The position numbers and the translations under genes were made by a program. From positions 1-64,000 of the forward strand of contig NC_082636.1 in the NCBI RefSeq assembly GCF_030936135.1: a stretch of 64,000 bases of DNA, in the 5' to 3' direction. Source of the DNA: Gavia stellata. Lineage: Eukaryota; Chordata; Aves; Gaviiformes; Gaviidae. The notes below the pieces were generated by a model. It was not told the origin of the DNA and ran no database searches. It saw only the letters and a list, made by a program, of their open reading frames with translations. Shown here piece after piece: positions 1 through 23,524 of this stretch (positions are counted from its first letter, which is position 1; every line of letters starts with the position of its first letter).

Positions 1-175
1 TCCTCCCCCCCCCTTAGGGTCCTCCCTCCCCCTTAGGGTGCTCCCCCGCCCCCTTAGGGTGCTCCCCTCCCCTATTAGGGTGCTCCCCCCCCTTAGGGTG
101 CTCCCCCTCCCCCATTAGGATGCTCCCCTCCCCCCTTAGGGTCCTCCCCCTCCCTTAGTGTCCTCCCCCCCCCCT
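1..175. repeat. C-rich minisatellite upstream of CTU1
   Basis: About nine degenerate units of roughly 20 bp with core TTAGGGTGCTCCCC. The array probably continues left of the window. It ends about 70 bp before the CTU1 start codon, so it sits in the promoter or 5' UTR. From 176 to 248 there is mostly poly-C. Confidence 0.8.
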
Positions 176-248
176 TGGGGTCCCCGTCCCCCCCCCCCCA
201 GTTGCTAACCCCCCCCCCCCATTCCCCCCCCCCCCCCCAGCCACCGCC

Positions 249-3200
249 ATGCCGCCCCCCCCGCTGCCGCCGCTGCCCCCTCCCCTCCGTCCTCCTCCGG
301 CCCCGCACGGCCGAAGCCCTTTGCCGCCGCTGTTTCCTCACCGCCTTCGAAGCCGAAACCCACCGCGCCCTCACCCAACCCCCCCCCGAGGGGGGGTCCG
401 CCCCCCCCCACCCCCCCCTTTCCCCCCAAGCCGGTCAAACCGTAGCGGTTGCCGCTTCGGGTGGGAAGGATTCGGCCGTCCTCGCCCACCTTTTATCCCG
501 CTTGGAACGCCGGTACGGCTACGGTTACCGCTTGGCTTTGCTGTCGGTGGACGAAGGCATCGCCGGCTACCGGGAAGCGGCGTTGGGAGCCGTCCGACGG
601 GGGAGGGGGGCCCTCCCCTTACTGGTCGTCTCCCACCGCCGCCTTTTCGGTTGGAGCGTGGACGAGGTGGGGGCGAAGTTGGGGGGCGGCAGCCGCTGCA
701 CCTTCTGCGGCGTTTGGAGGAGGCAGGCCTTGGAGAGGGGGGCCAGGGCGCTGGGGGTCGACTGGATCGCTACTGGTGAGGGCGCTGGGAGGGACTGGAG
801 GGGGCTGGGAGGGCGCTGGAGGGTGCTGGGAGGGCACTGGGAAGCACTGGAGGGCGCTGGGAGGGCGCTGGGAGGCACTGGAGGGCGCTGGGAGGTGCTG
901 GGAGGGCACTGGGAGGCACTGGGTGGCACTGGAGGGCAGTGGGAGGGCACTGGGAGGCACTGGAGGGCGCTGGGAGGGCGCTGGGAGGCGCTGGGAGAGC
1001 ACTGGGAGGCACTGGGAGGGCACTGGGAGGGACTGGAGGGGATGGGAGGGCGCGTGGGAGGGACTGGAGGGCGCTGGGAGGGCACTGGGAAGCACTGGAG
1101 GGCGCTGGGAGGGCGCTGGGAGGCACTGGAGGGCGCTGGGAGGCACTGGAGGGCGCTGGGAGGTGCTGGGAGGGCACTGGGAGGCACTGGGTGGCACTGG
1201 AGGGCACTGGGAGGGCACTGGGAGGCACTGGAGGGCGCTGGGAGGGCGCTGGGAGGCGCTGGGAGAGCACTGGGAGGGCACTGGGAGGGCACTGGGAGGG
1301 ACTGGAGGGGATGGGAGGGCGCTGGGAGGGACTGGAGGGCGCTGGGAGGGCACTGGGAGGCACTGGAGGGCACTGGGAGGCACTGGAGGGCACTGGGAGG
1401 GCAGTGGGAGGCACTGGGTGGCACTGGAGGGCAGTGGGAGGGCGCTGGGAGGGCACTGGGAGGCACTGGAGGGTGCTGGGAGGGCGCTGGGAGGCACTGG
1501 AGGGTGCTGGGAGGGCACTGGGAAGCACTGGAGGGCGCTGGGAGGGCGCTGGGAGGCACTGGAGGGCGCTGGGAGGCACTGGAGGGCGCTGGGAGGTGCT
1601 GGGAGGGCACTGGGAGGCACTGGGTGGCACTGGAGGGCACTGGGAGGGCACTGGGAGGCACTGGAGGGCGCTGGGAGGGCGCTGGGAGGCGCTGGGAGAG
1701 CACTGGGAGGCACTGGGAGGGCACTGGGAGGGACTGGAGGGGATGGGAGGGCGCTGGGAGGGACTGGAGGGCGCTGGGAGGGCACTGGGAGGCACTGGAT
1801 GGGCACTGGGAGGGCAGTGGGAGGCACTGGGTGGCACTGGAGGGCAGTGGGAGGGCGCTGGGAGGGCACTGGGAAGCACTGGAGGGTGCTGGGAGGGCGC
1901 TGGGAGGCACTGGAGGGCGCTGGGAGGGCACTGGGAGGGACTGGAGGGCGCTGGGAGGGCACTGGGAGGTGCTGGGAGAGCACTGGGAGGCACTGGGAGG
2001 GCACTGGGAGGGCACTGGGAGGGACTGGAGGGGATGGGAGGTGATGGGAGGGCGCTGGGAGGGACTGGAGGGCGCTGGGAGGGCGCTGGGAGGGCACTGG
2101 GAGGTGATGGGAGAGCACTGGGAGGTGGTGGGAGAGCACTGGGAGGGGCTGGAGGGCACTGGGAGGCACTGGGAGGTGATGGGAGGACACTGGGAGGTGG
2201 TAGGAGGGCACTGGGAGGCACTGGAGGGTGCTGGGAGGCACTGGAGGGCGCTGGGAGGGACTGGGAGTCACTGGGAGGTACTGGGAGGCACTGGGCAGCA
2301 CTGGGGGAAGCAGTAGAGTACTGGGAAGGGACTGGGAGGTGGTGGGAAGGCATTGGGAGACCACTGGGAGGGGACTGGGAGGCACTGGGAGGGAACTGGG
2401 AGGCACTGGGAGGGCACTGGGGAGCGGTGGCCGGCCCCGCCCCCCTCACCCTGTTCCCCCCCTCAGGTCACAACGCGGATGACATCGCCGAGACGGTGCT
2501 GATGAACTTCCTGCGCGGGGACGTGGCCCGGCTCCGGCGCGCGGCCACCGAGGCCACCGGCGTGGCTACCGAGGCCACCGAGGCCACCGGGGTGGCTACT
2601 GAGGCCACCAGGGTGGCTACCAAGGCCACTGAGGCCACCGAGGCCACCGGGATGGCCACCAAGGCCACCGGGGTGACCACCGAGGCCACTGGGATGGCTA
2701 CCAAGGCCACCGGGATGGCCGCTGGGACCACCACGACCCCAGGGGAGGCCACAAAGGCCACCACGGGCCCCACAAATGCTTCCAGGAGCTCCGTGACCAC
2801 CAAAAACCCCATGGAGGCCACCAAAAACCCCATGGAGACCACCAAAACACCCATGGAGGCCACCAAAAACCCCATGGAGGCCACCACGAGTGCCGTGGAG
2901 GCCACCATGAGCTCCATGAAGGTCCCTGTGGCCTCTGTGACCACCACAAAGCCCATGGAGGCCACCACGAGCCCCAAGAAGGTCCCTGTGGCCTTTGTGA
3001 CTACCACGAAGCCCACGGAGAGCACCACAAACCTCATGGAGACCACCAGGAGCTCCATGAAGGTCCCTGTGGCCTCTGTGACCACCACGAAGCCCATGGA
3101 GGCCACCACGAGCCCTGAGAAGGTCCCTGTGGCCTCTGTGACCACCACAAACCCCACGAAGACCACCACGAGTCCCGAGAAGGTCCCTGTGGCCTCTGTG

Positions 3201-5825
3201 ACCACCACAAACCCCACGGAGACTACCACGAAGCCCACGGAGACCACCACAAACCTCATGGAAACCACCAGGAGGTCTGCGAAGGTCCCTGTGGCCTCTG
3301 TGGCTACCACGAAGCCCATGGAGACCACCACAAATCTCATGGAGACCACCAGGAGCCCCATGGAGACCACCACGAAGCCCACGGAGACCACCATGAGCCC
3401 CGTGAAGATTCCTGTGGTCTCTGTGGCCACCACAAAGTCTACAGAGACCACCACAAACCCCATGGAGACCACCATGAAGCCCACAGAGATCACTACAAAC
3501 CTCATGGAGACCGCCGGGAGCTCTGTGAAGGTCCCTGTGGCCTCTGTGGCTACCACAAACCCTACGGAGACCACCACAAACCCCACGGAGACCACCACGA
3601 GCCCCGTGAAGGTCCCTGTGGTCTCTGTGACCACCACAAAGCCTATAGAGACCACCACAAATCTCATGGAGACCACCACAAACCCCACAGAGACCACCAC
3701 GAGCCCCGTGAATGTCCCTGTGGCCTTTGTGACCACCACGGAGCCCATGGAGGCCACCACACACCCCATGGAGACCACCAGGAGCCCCATAGAGACCACC
3801 ACGAGCTCCATGAAGGTCCCTGTGGCCTCCGTGACTACCACGGAGCCCATGGAGGCCACCACAAACCCCACGGAGACCACCAGGAGCCCCACGGAGACCA
3901 CCACGACGTCCGTGAAGGTCCCCACAGCCTCGGAGACCCCCACGAAGCCCTGGAAGACCCCCAAGGCCACCGCCAAGCGCCCCAAGGCCACCCCGGGCCC
4001 CGCGGCCCCCCGGCCCCCCACCGTGGCCACCCCGTGGCCGGCCGTGCCCCGTTGCAAGCCCTTGAGACACGCCTACGAGAAGGAGATCGTCCTCTACGCC
4101 TACTTCCGAGGGTTGGACTACGTCAGCACCGAGTGCGTCTACGCCCCCCACGCCTACCGCGGCCACGCGCGGACCCTCCTCAAGGACTTGGAAGCCACCC
4201 GGGCTAGTACGGTGGCCGCCTTGGGTCACTCGGGGCGACGGCTAGCGGTGGCGGCCGAGGTGGCCACCAAAACGTTGGGGGCGTGCGGCCGGTGTGGTTT
4301 CGCCGCCAGCCAACCGCTCTGCAAGGCTTGCGTCCTCCTGGCCTCCCTCGAGCGGGGGCTACCTCGGGTGGGGTTGGGCAAGCGGTCCTTGGAGTTGGCC
4401 AGTGGCCCTGGTGGCTACTGGGATGGTGGTCGGGGTGGGGGTGGTGGTGAGGATGAGGACGGTGGTCTTGGGGGTGGCGGCCGTGAAGATGGTGGGTGCG
4501 GGGGGTGTAGTTGTGGGGTTGGTGGCCACGGGGTTGGTGGCCACTCGGATGGTGGCCATGGAGTTTGTTGTCATAGAGATGGTGGCTTTGAAGATGGTGG
4601 CCACGGGGCCGATGGCCACTGGGATGGTGGCCACGGGGATGGTGGCCACAGGGATGATGGTCTTGGGGTTGGTGGCCATGGAGCTGATGACCAAGGCCAT
4701 GGTGGCTCTGGCGTTTGTAGCCACCAGGATGGTGGCCACGGAGCTGGTGGCCACTGGGATGGTGGCCACAGAGCTGGTGGCCACAGGGATGATGGTCTTG
4801 GGGTTGGTGGCCATGGAGCTGATGACCAAGGCCATGGTGGCCCTGGCGTTTGTAGCCACAGGGATGGTGGCCACAGAGCTGGTGGCCACAGGGATGATGG
4901 TCTTGGGGTTGGTAGCCATGGAGCTGATGACCAAGGCCATGGTGGCTCTGGGGTTTGTAGCCACAGGGCTGGTGGCCACGGGGCTGGTGGCCACTGGGAT
5001 GGTGGCCACTGGGATGGTGGCCACGGGGTTGGTAGCCATGGAGCTGATGACCAAGGCCATGGTGGCCCTGGGGTTTGTAGCCACAGGGCTGGTGGCCACG
5101 GGGCTGGTGGCCACTGGGATGGTGACCATGGAGCTGGTGGCCACTGGGATGGCGGCCACAGAGCTGGTGGCCACTGGGATGGTGGCCACGGGGTTGGTGG
5201 CTATGGAGATGGTGGCCAAGGCCATGGTGGCCCTGGGGTTTGTAGCCACAGGGCTGGTGGCCACGGAGCTGGTGGCCACTGGGATGGTGACCATGGAGCT
5301 GGTGGCCACTGGGATGGTGGCAACGGGGATGGTGGCCACTGGGATGGTGGCCACGGGGTTGGTGGCTATGGAGATGGTGGCCAAGGCCATGGTGGCTCTG
5401 GGGTTTGTAGCCACAGGGCTGGTGGCCACGGAGCTGGTGGCCACTGGGATGGTGGCCATGGGGCCGGTGGCCACCGGGATGACCACGGAGCTGGTGGCCA
5501 CGGAGCTGGTGGCCACTGGGATGATAGCCACGGGGTTGGTGACCACTGGGATGGTAGCCACGGAGGAACGTCGAGCCCGGGGGAAGCCGGGGGAGGTCTT
5601 CACGGAGGTGTGGGGCAGGAGGGAGGGAGCTGTGGGGCAGTCGGCCGTGAAGCAGTCGGCCGTGGGGCGGTTGGCCGTGGGGCGCGCGGGAGGGGGTGCG
5701 GGAAGTGTGGGGCGGGCGGGGAGGGGGTGGAGGTGGAGGTGGTGGGGAGGGGGGGGCGGACGGTGCGGCGGCGGGTGGTGGGGTTCGGGCGGGTCCGGGG
5801 GGCCCTCAACATCTGGGACTTCTAG
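249..5825 (+). CDS. CTU1: Cytosolic tRNA 2-thiouridylase subunit 1, two exons with repeat-expanded second exon
   Basis: CTU1 adenylates and thiolates wobble U34 of tRNA-Lys/Glu/Gln in the cytosol with CTU2, using URM1 as sulfur carrier. Exons are 249-775 (donor GTGAGG) and 2467-5825 (acceptor CCCCTCAG). Exon 1 shows zinc pairs CRRC and CRRC at residues 6-9 and 25-28, the PP-loop [15 protein letters not shown] and CTFCGV. Exon 2 opens with [19 protein letters not shown] and later has [29 protein letters not shown] and the C-terminal zinc cysteines CGRCGF and CKAC. The end, LNIWDF, resembles the family's short C-terminal motif (KTVDF in fish, from memory). Two oddities: the ATG at 249 is out of frame by one base at a C8 run (255-262), where seven Cs would give MPPPRCRRC, close to human MPAPPCASC; and two in-frame repeat blocks (about 2540-4045 and 4400-5700) would make the protein about 1,300 residues instead of about 350. 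They could be coding or unrecognised introns. Confidence 0.92.
776..2440 (+). repeat. ACTGGGAGG minisatellite filling CTU1 intron 1
   Basis: Continuous array of 10-11 bp units such as CACTGGGAGG, GCGCTGGGAGG and CACTGGAGGG, with local higher-order blocks of about 100-400 bp. It begins at the intron 1 donor (G|GTGAGGGCGCTGGGAGG) and runs almost to the acceptor at 2466. The G-rich strand is the sense strand of CTU1. Reading frames inside it are by-products of the repeat. Confidence 0.95.
2540..4045 (+). repeat. In-frame Thr/Pro-rich minisatellite in CTU1 exon 2
   Basis: First a GCCACCGAGGCCACCGG-like block (to about 2,720), then units with codons for [15 protein letters not shown] and similar, about 50-70 bp each. 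It sits between [13 protein letters not shown] and VPRCKPL, where the human protein has a short glycine-rich linker. The frame joins both sides without a stop, and I see no good GT donor or pyrimidine-AG acceptor at its edges. Two antisense frames are also open, so openness alone does not prove translation. Confidence 0.85.
4400..5570 (+). repeat. Gly/His/Asp-rich in-frame minisatellite near CTU1 C-terminus
   Basis: Units built on GATGGTGGCCAC and GCTGGTGGCCAC, with repeating blocks of about 120-180 bp marked by GACCAAGGCCATGGTGG. In the CTU1 frame it encodes [12 protein letters not shown]-like sequence. From about 5,570 to 5,825 the frame continues through unique Gly/Arg-rich sequence to the stop. 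Other frames on both strands are also open. Confidence 0.85.
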
Positions 5826-6440
5826 GGGGGGCACTTGGGGGGCAGCTGAAGGCACTTGGGGGGCAATTGGGGGGTCCCTGGGGCAGTTGGGGGGCAGCTG
5901 AAGGTACTTGGGGGGCAATTGGGGGGTTCCTGGGGCACTTGGGGGGCAGCTGAAGGTACTTGGGGGGCAGTGGGGGGCAATTGTGGGGTTCCTGGGGCAG
6001 TTGGGGGGCAGCTGAAGGTACTTGGGGGGCAATTGGGGGGTCCCTGGGGCACTTGGGGGGCAGTTGGGGGGCAGCTGAAGGCACGTGGGGGGCAGCTGGG
6101 GCAGTTGGGGGGCAGCTGAAGGCACTTGGGGGGCAATTGGGGGGTCCCTGGGGCAGTTGGGGGGCAGCTGAAGGCACATGGGGGGCAATTGGGGGGTCCC
6201 TGGGGCACTTGGGGGGCAGTTGGGGGGCAGCTGAAGGCACTTGGGGGGCAGCTGGGGCAGTTGGGGGGCAGCTGAAGGCACTTGGGGGGCAATGGGGGGC
6301 AATTGGGGGGCAGCTGGGGCAGTTGGGGGGCAGCTGAAGGCACTTGGGGGGCAGCTGGGGCAGTTGGGGGGCAGCTGAAGGCACTTGGGGGGCAGTGGGG
6401 GGCATTTGGGGGGTCCCTGGGGCAGTTGGGGGCGGGGAGG
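5826..6440 (+). repeat. Minisatellite directly after the CTU1 stop
   Basis: Units of about 25-60 bp on the core GGGGGGCAGCTGAAGGCACT, interspersed with CAATTGGGGGGTCCCTGGGG. It starts at the stop codon, so it would form the start of the CTU1 3' UTR. Confidence 0.9.
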
Positions 6441-6599
6441 GCTATAGGACCCAGGGGAGGAGTGGGCGGGGCCTGCGAGGGGGTGTGGCTACCATCCGCC
6501 TCGCCCCCTGCTGGTGCTGCCCCCTAAGCCACGCCCCTCCCCGGTGGTGATTGGGTGGGGTGGTGACCTACCGTGATGTCATCGGAGGCCCCTCCCAGA

Positions 6600-6899
6600 G
6601 GCGGGGCTTGTTTGGGGGGCGGGGCTGTCTCTCCGTTATGCAAATGTGTGCGGTTTGGGGGTGTGGCTATGTAAATGAGAGCGCGCGGCGAATAAAAACC
6701 CGCTGTGATATGCAAACGAGGCGCGCTCGTGGGCGTGGCCTATGCAAACGCGCGGCGCAGGTGGTGGGAATGCCTGGGGAGGGGCGGGGCGCCGTATGTA
6801 AATGAGGCGGTCGCGCCGGGAGTGACGGAGCAGCGCGGCGACGCGGCCCGGCCCCGCCCCTGCCGGTGGCGTCACTTCCGGCGCGCTGTGAGGAGGAAG
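6600..6899 (+). promoter_or_regulatory. Promoter region of the SYPL-like gene with five octamer-like sites
   Basis: GC-rich region rich in GGGCGGGGC and GGGCGTGGC boxes. It holds five copies of TATGYAAAYG, at 6637, 6668, 6709, 6741 and 6795; the first contains the perfect octamer ATGCAAAT. An ETS-like CACTTCCGG lies at about 6873, roughly 25 bp before the ATG, which fits a TATA-less start site near 6,870-6,890. Confidence 0.6.
6691..6696 (+). terminator. Candidate CTU1 poly(A) signal
   Basis: AATAAA about 870 bp after the CTU1 stop and the first on this strand. It also lies 204 bp upstream of the next gene's ATG inside that gene's promoter region, so it could instead be incidental. Confidence 0.4.
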
Positions 6900-16533
<9,634 letters not shown>

Positions 16534-18403
16534 CCCCCCCACCCCGCCCCGGCCAACCCCCCTCCCCCCGGCGTGGCTCTACGGTGCGTGTCCCTCTCCC
16601 CTTCCCGACCTCCTCATCCCCACCACGTGGTTGGCGCCGTCTTGAGTCCTTCGCCGGGGAGATGCCACCAAACCGTTCGCGGGTTTTTTTGTTTCTTTGG
16701 GTGGGGTTGGTGGTTTTTTGGGGGGTTTTTTTTGGTATTGCTAAATTTGGAGTGTTTTGGGGCGTTTTGGGCGGGGTTTTAAGCTTCTTTAATTGACGGA
16801 GGGGACGCGAGCCGCCCGGCGGGAGGCACCGTTGAGGCCACGGAAAGAAGAAGGTCAAAAATGTTCCTCAGGGTGGGGTGGGTGCGGCCTGGCATGGGTT
16901 GGGTGCTGGGTGGGGGCCCGCCGGCAGAGCGGCGTCCGCCCCTCGGCGCGGGCAAGGCTGGGCGGTGTTGGCTTGGCATCTTCCAGTTGGCCCCAGGCAC
17001 GGATCAGCCGTGGTCGGAGCAGGGTGAGGTGGGTACGTGGGAGACGAGGTTAGAGTGACCTTGACCCCGTCTCAGCTGGGTCCTTCTCCCGTCTCTTGGG
17101 CTGCGTAGGGATTGGTCAACTTGATCTTGGCTTGGCTTGGTCATTGGTTGGGTGGGTCTTGGCTCAGCTTCTTCTCGCAGACCTCGGTTGACTATTGGTG
17201 GTCGCTTGGTGGCCCAGACCTGGGGTTGGTGATTGGATGAGCCCTGGATTAGCTTGGGTAGGGATTGGTCAAGTTGATCTTGACTTGGCTTGACCGTTGG
17301 CTTGAGTTTGACCAGATTTGGGTTGGTCTTATCTCATTGGCTCCTTGTAGACCTTAGTTGACCTTTGGGGATTGGGTGGTCATCAGGAGCGGGGTTGGAC
17401 CAGGCCTGGATTGGCCAATGGTTGTTGGCGGGGGTAGAGACGGCCTCAAGTTGGCCAAGGTTTGCGTTGAGTTGGTCAAGAGCGGGGTTGATCTTGGCCA
17501 GATCCGGATCTGGAGTTGACCATTGGTGGCTACCTTGGAGCAGATCTCCATTGGCCTCTTCCGATTGGTCCGGTCCAAAGCCGATTTGCCCATTCGTTGT
17601 TGGTTGCTTTGATGGAGACCGTGATTGGTTGTCGGTGGCCGAGTTGGTTTTAGCTTTGGGTGGGTTCTTCCACGCCTGGGTGGGTCATCGTGGTTGGCTC
17701 AGCCCAGACCTTGGCCTCTTCCTATTGGCTCTTTCGAGACCTGGCTTGACCATTGGTTTGCACCAAGGTTGGCTTTGCATCTTCCCAGTTGGGCGGGATC
17801 AAGACCTGGCGTGACCGTTGGTGATTGGCTGAGTCAAGGTTGCCAGGCCCAGCTTGGCTTTCTCCGATTGGCCTGTTTCAGCCCTACCTTCGTCATTGGT
17901 GGTTGAGTAGGTGGAGACCCGCTGGTGGTTGACTTGGTCCAGCCTTGGATTGGCCTCTTCCACTCGACTCCTCCTCAACGCACGTTGCCCACTGGCGGCC
18001 ATCTTGATCCAGACCCGAGTCGTCCATCTTGGTTCAGGCTGAGTTGCCCCCACCTCCCTCTCCGCTCCCTCCTCTCAGGGCTCCGCCCACGGGTGTCGGA
18101 CACCCCTTGGCACCCCCTGCCCGCCTCCCCAACTCCTCCTTGCCCTCGGGGACCGAGCAGGGACAAACACTACACTTCCCACCATCACGCTCCTCCTCAG
18201 CTTCTTCTCTCCTCGGTGGGCAGAGTTAAGGTGACCGGGACATGACGGAGCCCGGGGGTTGACCACCGTTGAGGTCACCTCCACTGGCTTGTCCCCACCC
18301 CCCATTTCCTGCTGTTACGTGAATGTCCCCCCGATGCCCCCTCCTATCTGGGGGGGAGGGGGTGTCCCTGTTGTGTCCCCCCCCCATTTTCTGCAACTGC
18401 CTC
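16534..18403 (+). other. 3' flank / candidate long 3' UTR of the SYPL-like gene
   Basis: No coding region seen. From 17,090 to 17,960 there is a degenerate repeat of TTGGCTTGG, TTGACC and GATTGG words. At 18169 there is ACTACACTTCCCACCATCA, like the ZNF143-type motif, and at 18218 GGGCAGAGTTAAGGTGA, which also occurs twice near KLK-D. Intron 4 of the gene (16,149-16,404) is unremarkable. Confidence 0.5.
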
Positions 18404-18409
18404 AATAAA
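18404..18409 (+). terminator. Poly(A) signal, candidate for the SYPL-like gene
   Basis: AATAAA in CTCAATAAAGAG, about 1.9 kb after the stop. It is the first canonical + strand signal I see past that stop, and it faces a - strand signal 170 bp away. Confidence 0.5.
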
Positions 18410-18575
18410 GAGATTATTGTAGAACCCCAAGAATCCGTTCCTGGGGGGCTGTGGGCTACAAGGAAACGCCCCCCCCACCCATGGGTGGGACCTCTGTGGG
18501 GTGATCGAGGGAGTTTGGGGGGGTCTGGGGTGGGACGGGATGTAGAAACGGACTCGAGGCTGATTTTGCTCCTAG

Positions 18576-18581
18576 TTTATT
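18576..18581 (-). terminator. Poly(A) signal, candidate for KLK-A
   Basis: AATAAA on the - strand (CAATAAACTAGG). It would give KLK-A a 3' UTR of about 2.25 kb made mostly of minisatellite. No closer canonical signal was seen. Confidence 0.4.
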
Positions 18582-18654
18582 GTTCCTACCCCCAAACCTG
18601 TGTCCCCTCTGTGACGGCAGGGCCACGTTCGTGTCCTCGTGTCTGTGTCTTCTA

Positions 18655-20760
18655 CATGTGGTCGGTGGTGGTCTGGATCCGTGTCCCTCGTTGTGGTGGC
18701 CCGGATCCGTGTCCTTAGTTGTGACACGGATCCGTGTCCCTAGTTGTGGTCTGTGGTGGCCTGGATCTGGTCTCTGGGTGGTTCTTGTCGCTGTGTCCCT
18801 AGTTGTGGTGGCCTGGATGTGTGTCCCTAATTGTGGTGGCCCAGATCTGTGTCCCTAATTGTGGTCTGTGGTGGCCTGGATCCGTGTCCCTAATTGTGGT
18901 GACCTTGATCTGTATCCGTCGTTGTGGTCAGTGGTGGCCTGGATCTGCGTCCCTAGTTGTGGTCAGTGGTGGCCCAGATCCGTGTCCCTGGTTGTGGTGA
19001 CACGGATCCGTGTCCGTAGTTGTGGTGACACGGATCTGCGTCCCTGGTTGTGGTCAGTGGTGGCCTGGATCTGGTTTCTGGGTGGTTCTTGTCACTGTGT
19101 CCCTAGTTGTGGTCTGTGGTGGCCCGGATCTGCATCCCTCGTTGTGGCGTCCCGGATTCGTGTCCCTACTTGTGGTGACCTTGATCCGTGTCCGTAGTTG
19201 TGGTCTGTGGTGACCCGGATCCGTGTCCCTTCTTGTGGGGGCCTGGATCCGTGTCCCTAGTTGTGATGACCTTGATCCGTGTCCCTGGTTGTGGTCCACC
19301 ATGGCCCAGATCCGTGGTCAGTGGTGGCCCAGATCCATGATCCGTGGTGGCCCAGATCTGTGTCTTCTTCACATGCCTAGCTGTGGTCGATGGTGGCCCA
19401 AATCTGTGGTCAATGGTGGCCTGTGTCTTCCTGTCTCTAGCTGTGCCTCATGGTGGCCCAGATCCGTCGACCATGGTGGCCCAGATCCATGTCTTTATGT
19501 CCCTCGTCATAGTCCGTGGTGGCCCAGATCTGTGGCCACTGGTGGCCCGATCCGTGTCTTTATGTCCCTTGTCATAGTCCATGGTGGCCCAGATCCATGG
19601 ACCGTGGTGGCCCAGATCCGTGCCTTCATATCCCTCATCATCGTCCGTGGTGGCCCAGATCCGTGGCCACTGGTGGCCCAGATCCGTGTCTTCATGTCCC
19701 TTGTCATAGTCCGTGGTGGCCCAGATCCGTGGACCGTGGTGGCCCAGATCCATGCCTTCATGTCCCTTGTTATAGTCTGTGGTGGCCCAGATCCGTGTCT
19801 TCATGTCCCTTGTCATAGTCCGTGGTGGCCCAGATCCGTGATCCATGGTGGCCCAGATCCATGTCTTTATGTCCCTCATCATAGTCCGTGGTGGCCCAGA
19901 TCCGTGGCCAGTGGTGGCCCAGATCCGTGTCTTCATGTCCCTTGTCACAGTCCGTGGTGGCCCAGATCCGTGGCCAGTGGTGGCCCAGATCCGTGTCTTT
20001 ATGTCCCTCGTCATAGTCCGTGGTGGCCCAGATCCGTGGACCGTGGTGGCCCAGATCCATGCCTTCATATCCCTCGTCATCGTCCGTGGTGGCCCAGATC
20101 CGTGGCCACTGGTGGCCCAGATCCGTGTCTTTATGTCCCTTGTCATAGTCCGTGGTGGCCCAGATCTGTGGACTGGTGGCCCAGATCCATGGCCCATGGT
20201 GGCCCAGATCCATGTCTTCCTGTCCCTTGTCATAGTCCGTGGTGGCCCAGATCCGTGGCCAGTGGTGGCCCAGATCCGTGTCTTTATGTCCCTTGTCACA
20301 GTCCGTGGTGGCCCAGATCTGTGGCCAGTGGTGGCCCAGATCCGTGTCTTTATGTCCCTTGTCACAGTCCGTGGTGGCCCAGATCCGTGTCTTTATGTCC
20401 CTTGTCATAGTCCGTGGTGGCCCAGATCCGTGGACTGGTGGCCCAGATCCATGGCCCATGGTGGCCCAGATCCATGTCTTTATGTCCCTCATCATAGTCC
20501 GTGGTGGCCCAGATCCATGTCTTCCTGTCCCTTGACATAGTCCGTGGTGGCCCAGATCTGTGGCCAGTGGTGGCCCAGATCCATGTCTTCATGTCCCTTG
20601 TCATAGTCCGTGGTGGCCCAGATCCGTGGCCAGTGGTGGCCCAGATCCGTGTCTTCATGTCCCTTGTCATAGTCCGTGGTGGCCCAGATCCGTGACCAGT
20701 CCTGGCCCCGCTCCGTGCCTCTCTGTCCCTACCCGTGCTCTATGGTGGCCTACGTCTTCC
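18655..20760. repeat. GGCCCAGATCCGTG minisatellite downstream of KLK-A
   Basis: Left part has units like GGATCCGTGTCCCTAGTTGT. From about 19,290 the units alternate GTGGTGGCCCAGATCCGTG with TCTTTATGTCCCTTGTCAT, period about 40-70 bp. It ends about 70 bp before the KLK-A stop codon. Confidence 0.9.
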
Positions 20761-20831
20761 TGTCCCTAGCCGTCCCCCGCGGTGGCCCCTGTCCCTGTGT
20801 CCCTTCCTCGTGGCCATCCGTGGCCCCCCCC

Positions 20832-23515
<2,684 letters not shown>

Positions 23516-23524
23516 CTGCGGGCC

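Noticed and set aside
1-175. TTAGGG hexamers suggesting telomeric repeat
   Set aside because: The hexamer is only part of a ~20-bp C-rich unit (TTAGGGTGCTCCCC...). There is no head-to-tail TTAGGG run.
780-2460. Very long open frames on both strands in the repeat arrays (also at 47,700-54,900, 55,200-57,600 and 58,100-60,500)
   Set aside because: They consist wholly of short tandem units lacking stop triplets, are open in several frames at once and match no family.
6691-6700. AATAAAAACC as a TATA box for the SYPL-like gene
   Set aside because: It lies about 200 bp before the ATG in a GC-box promoter with an ETS site close to the ATG. A poly(A) role for CTU1 or chance is more likely.
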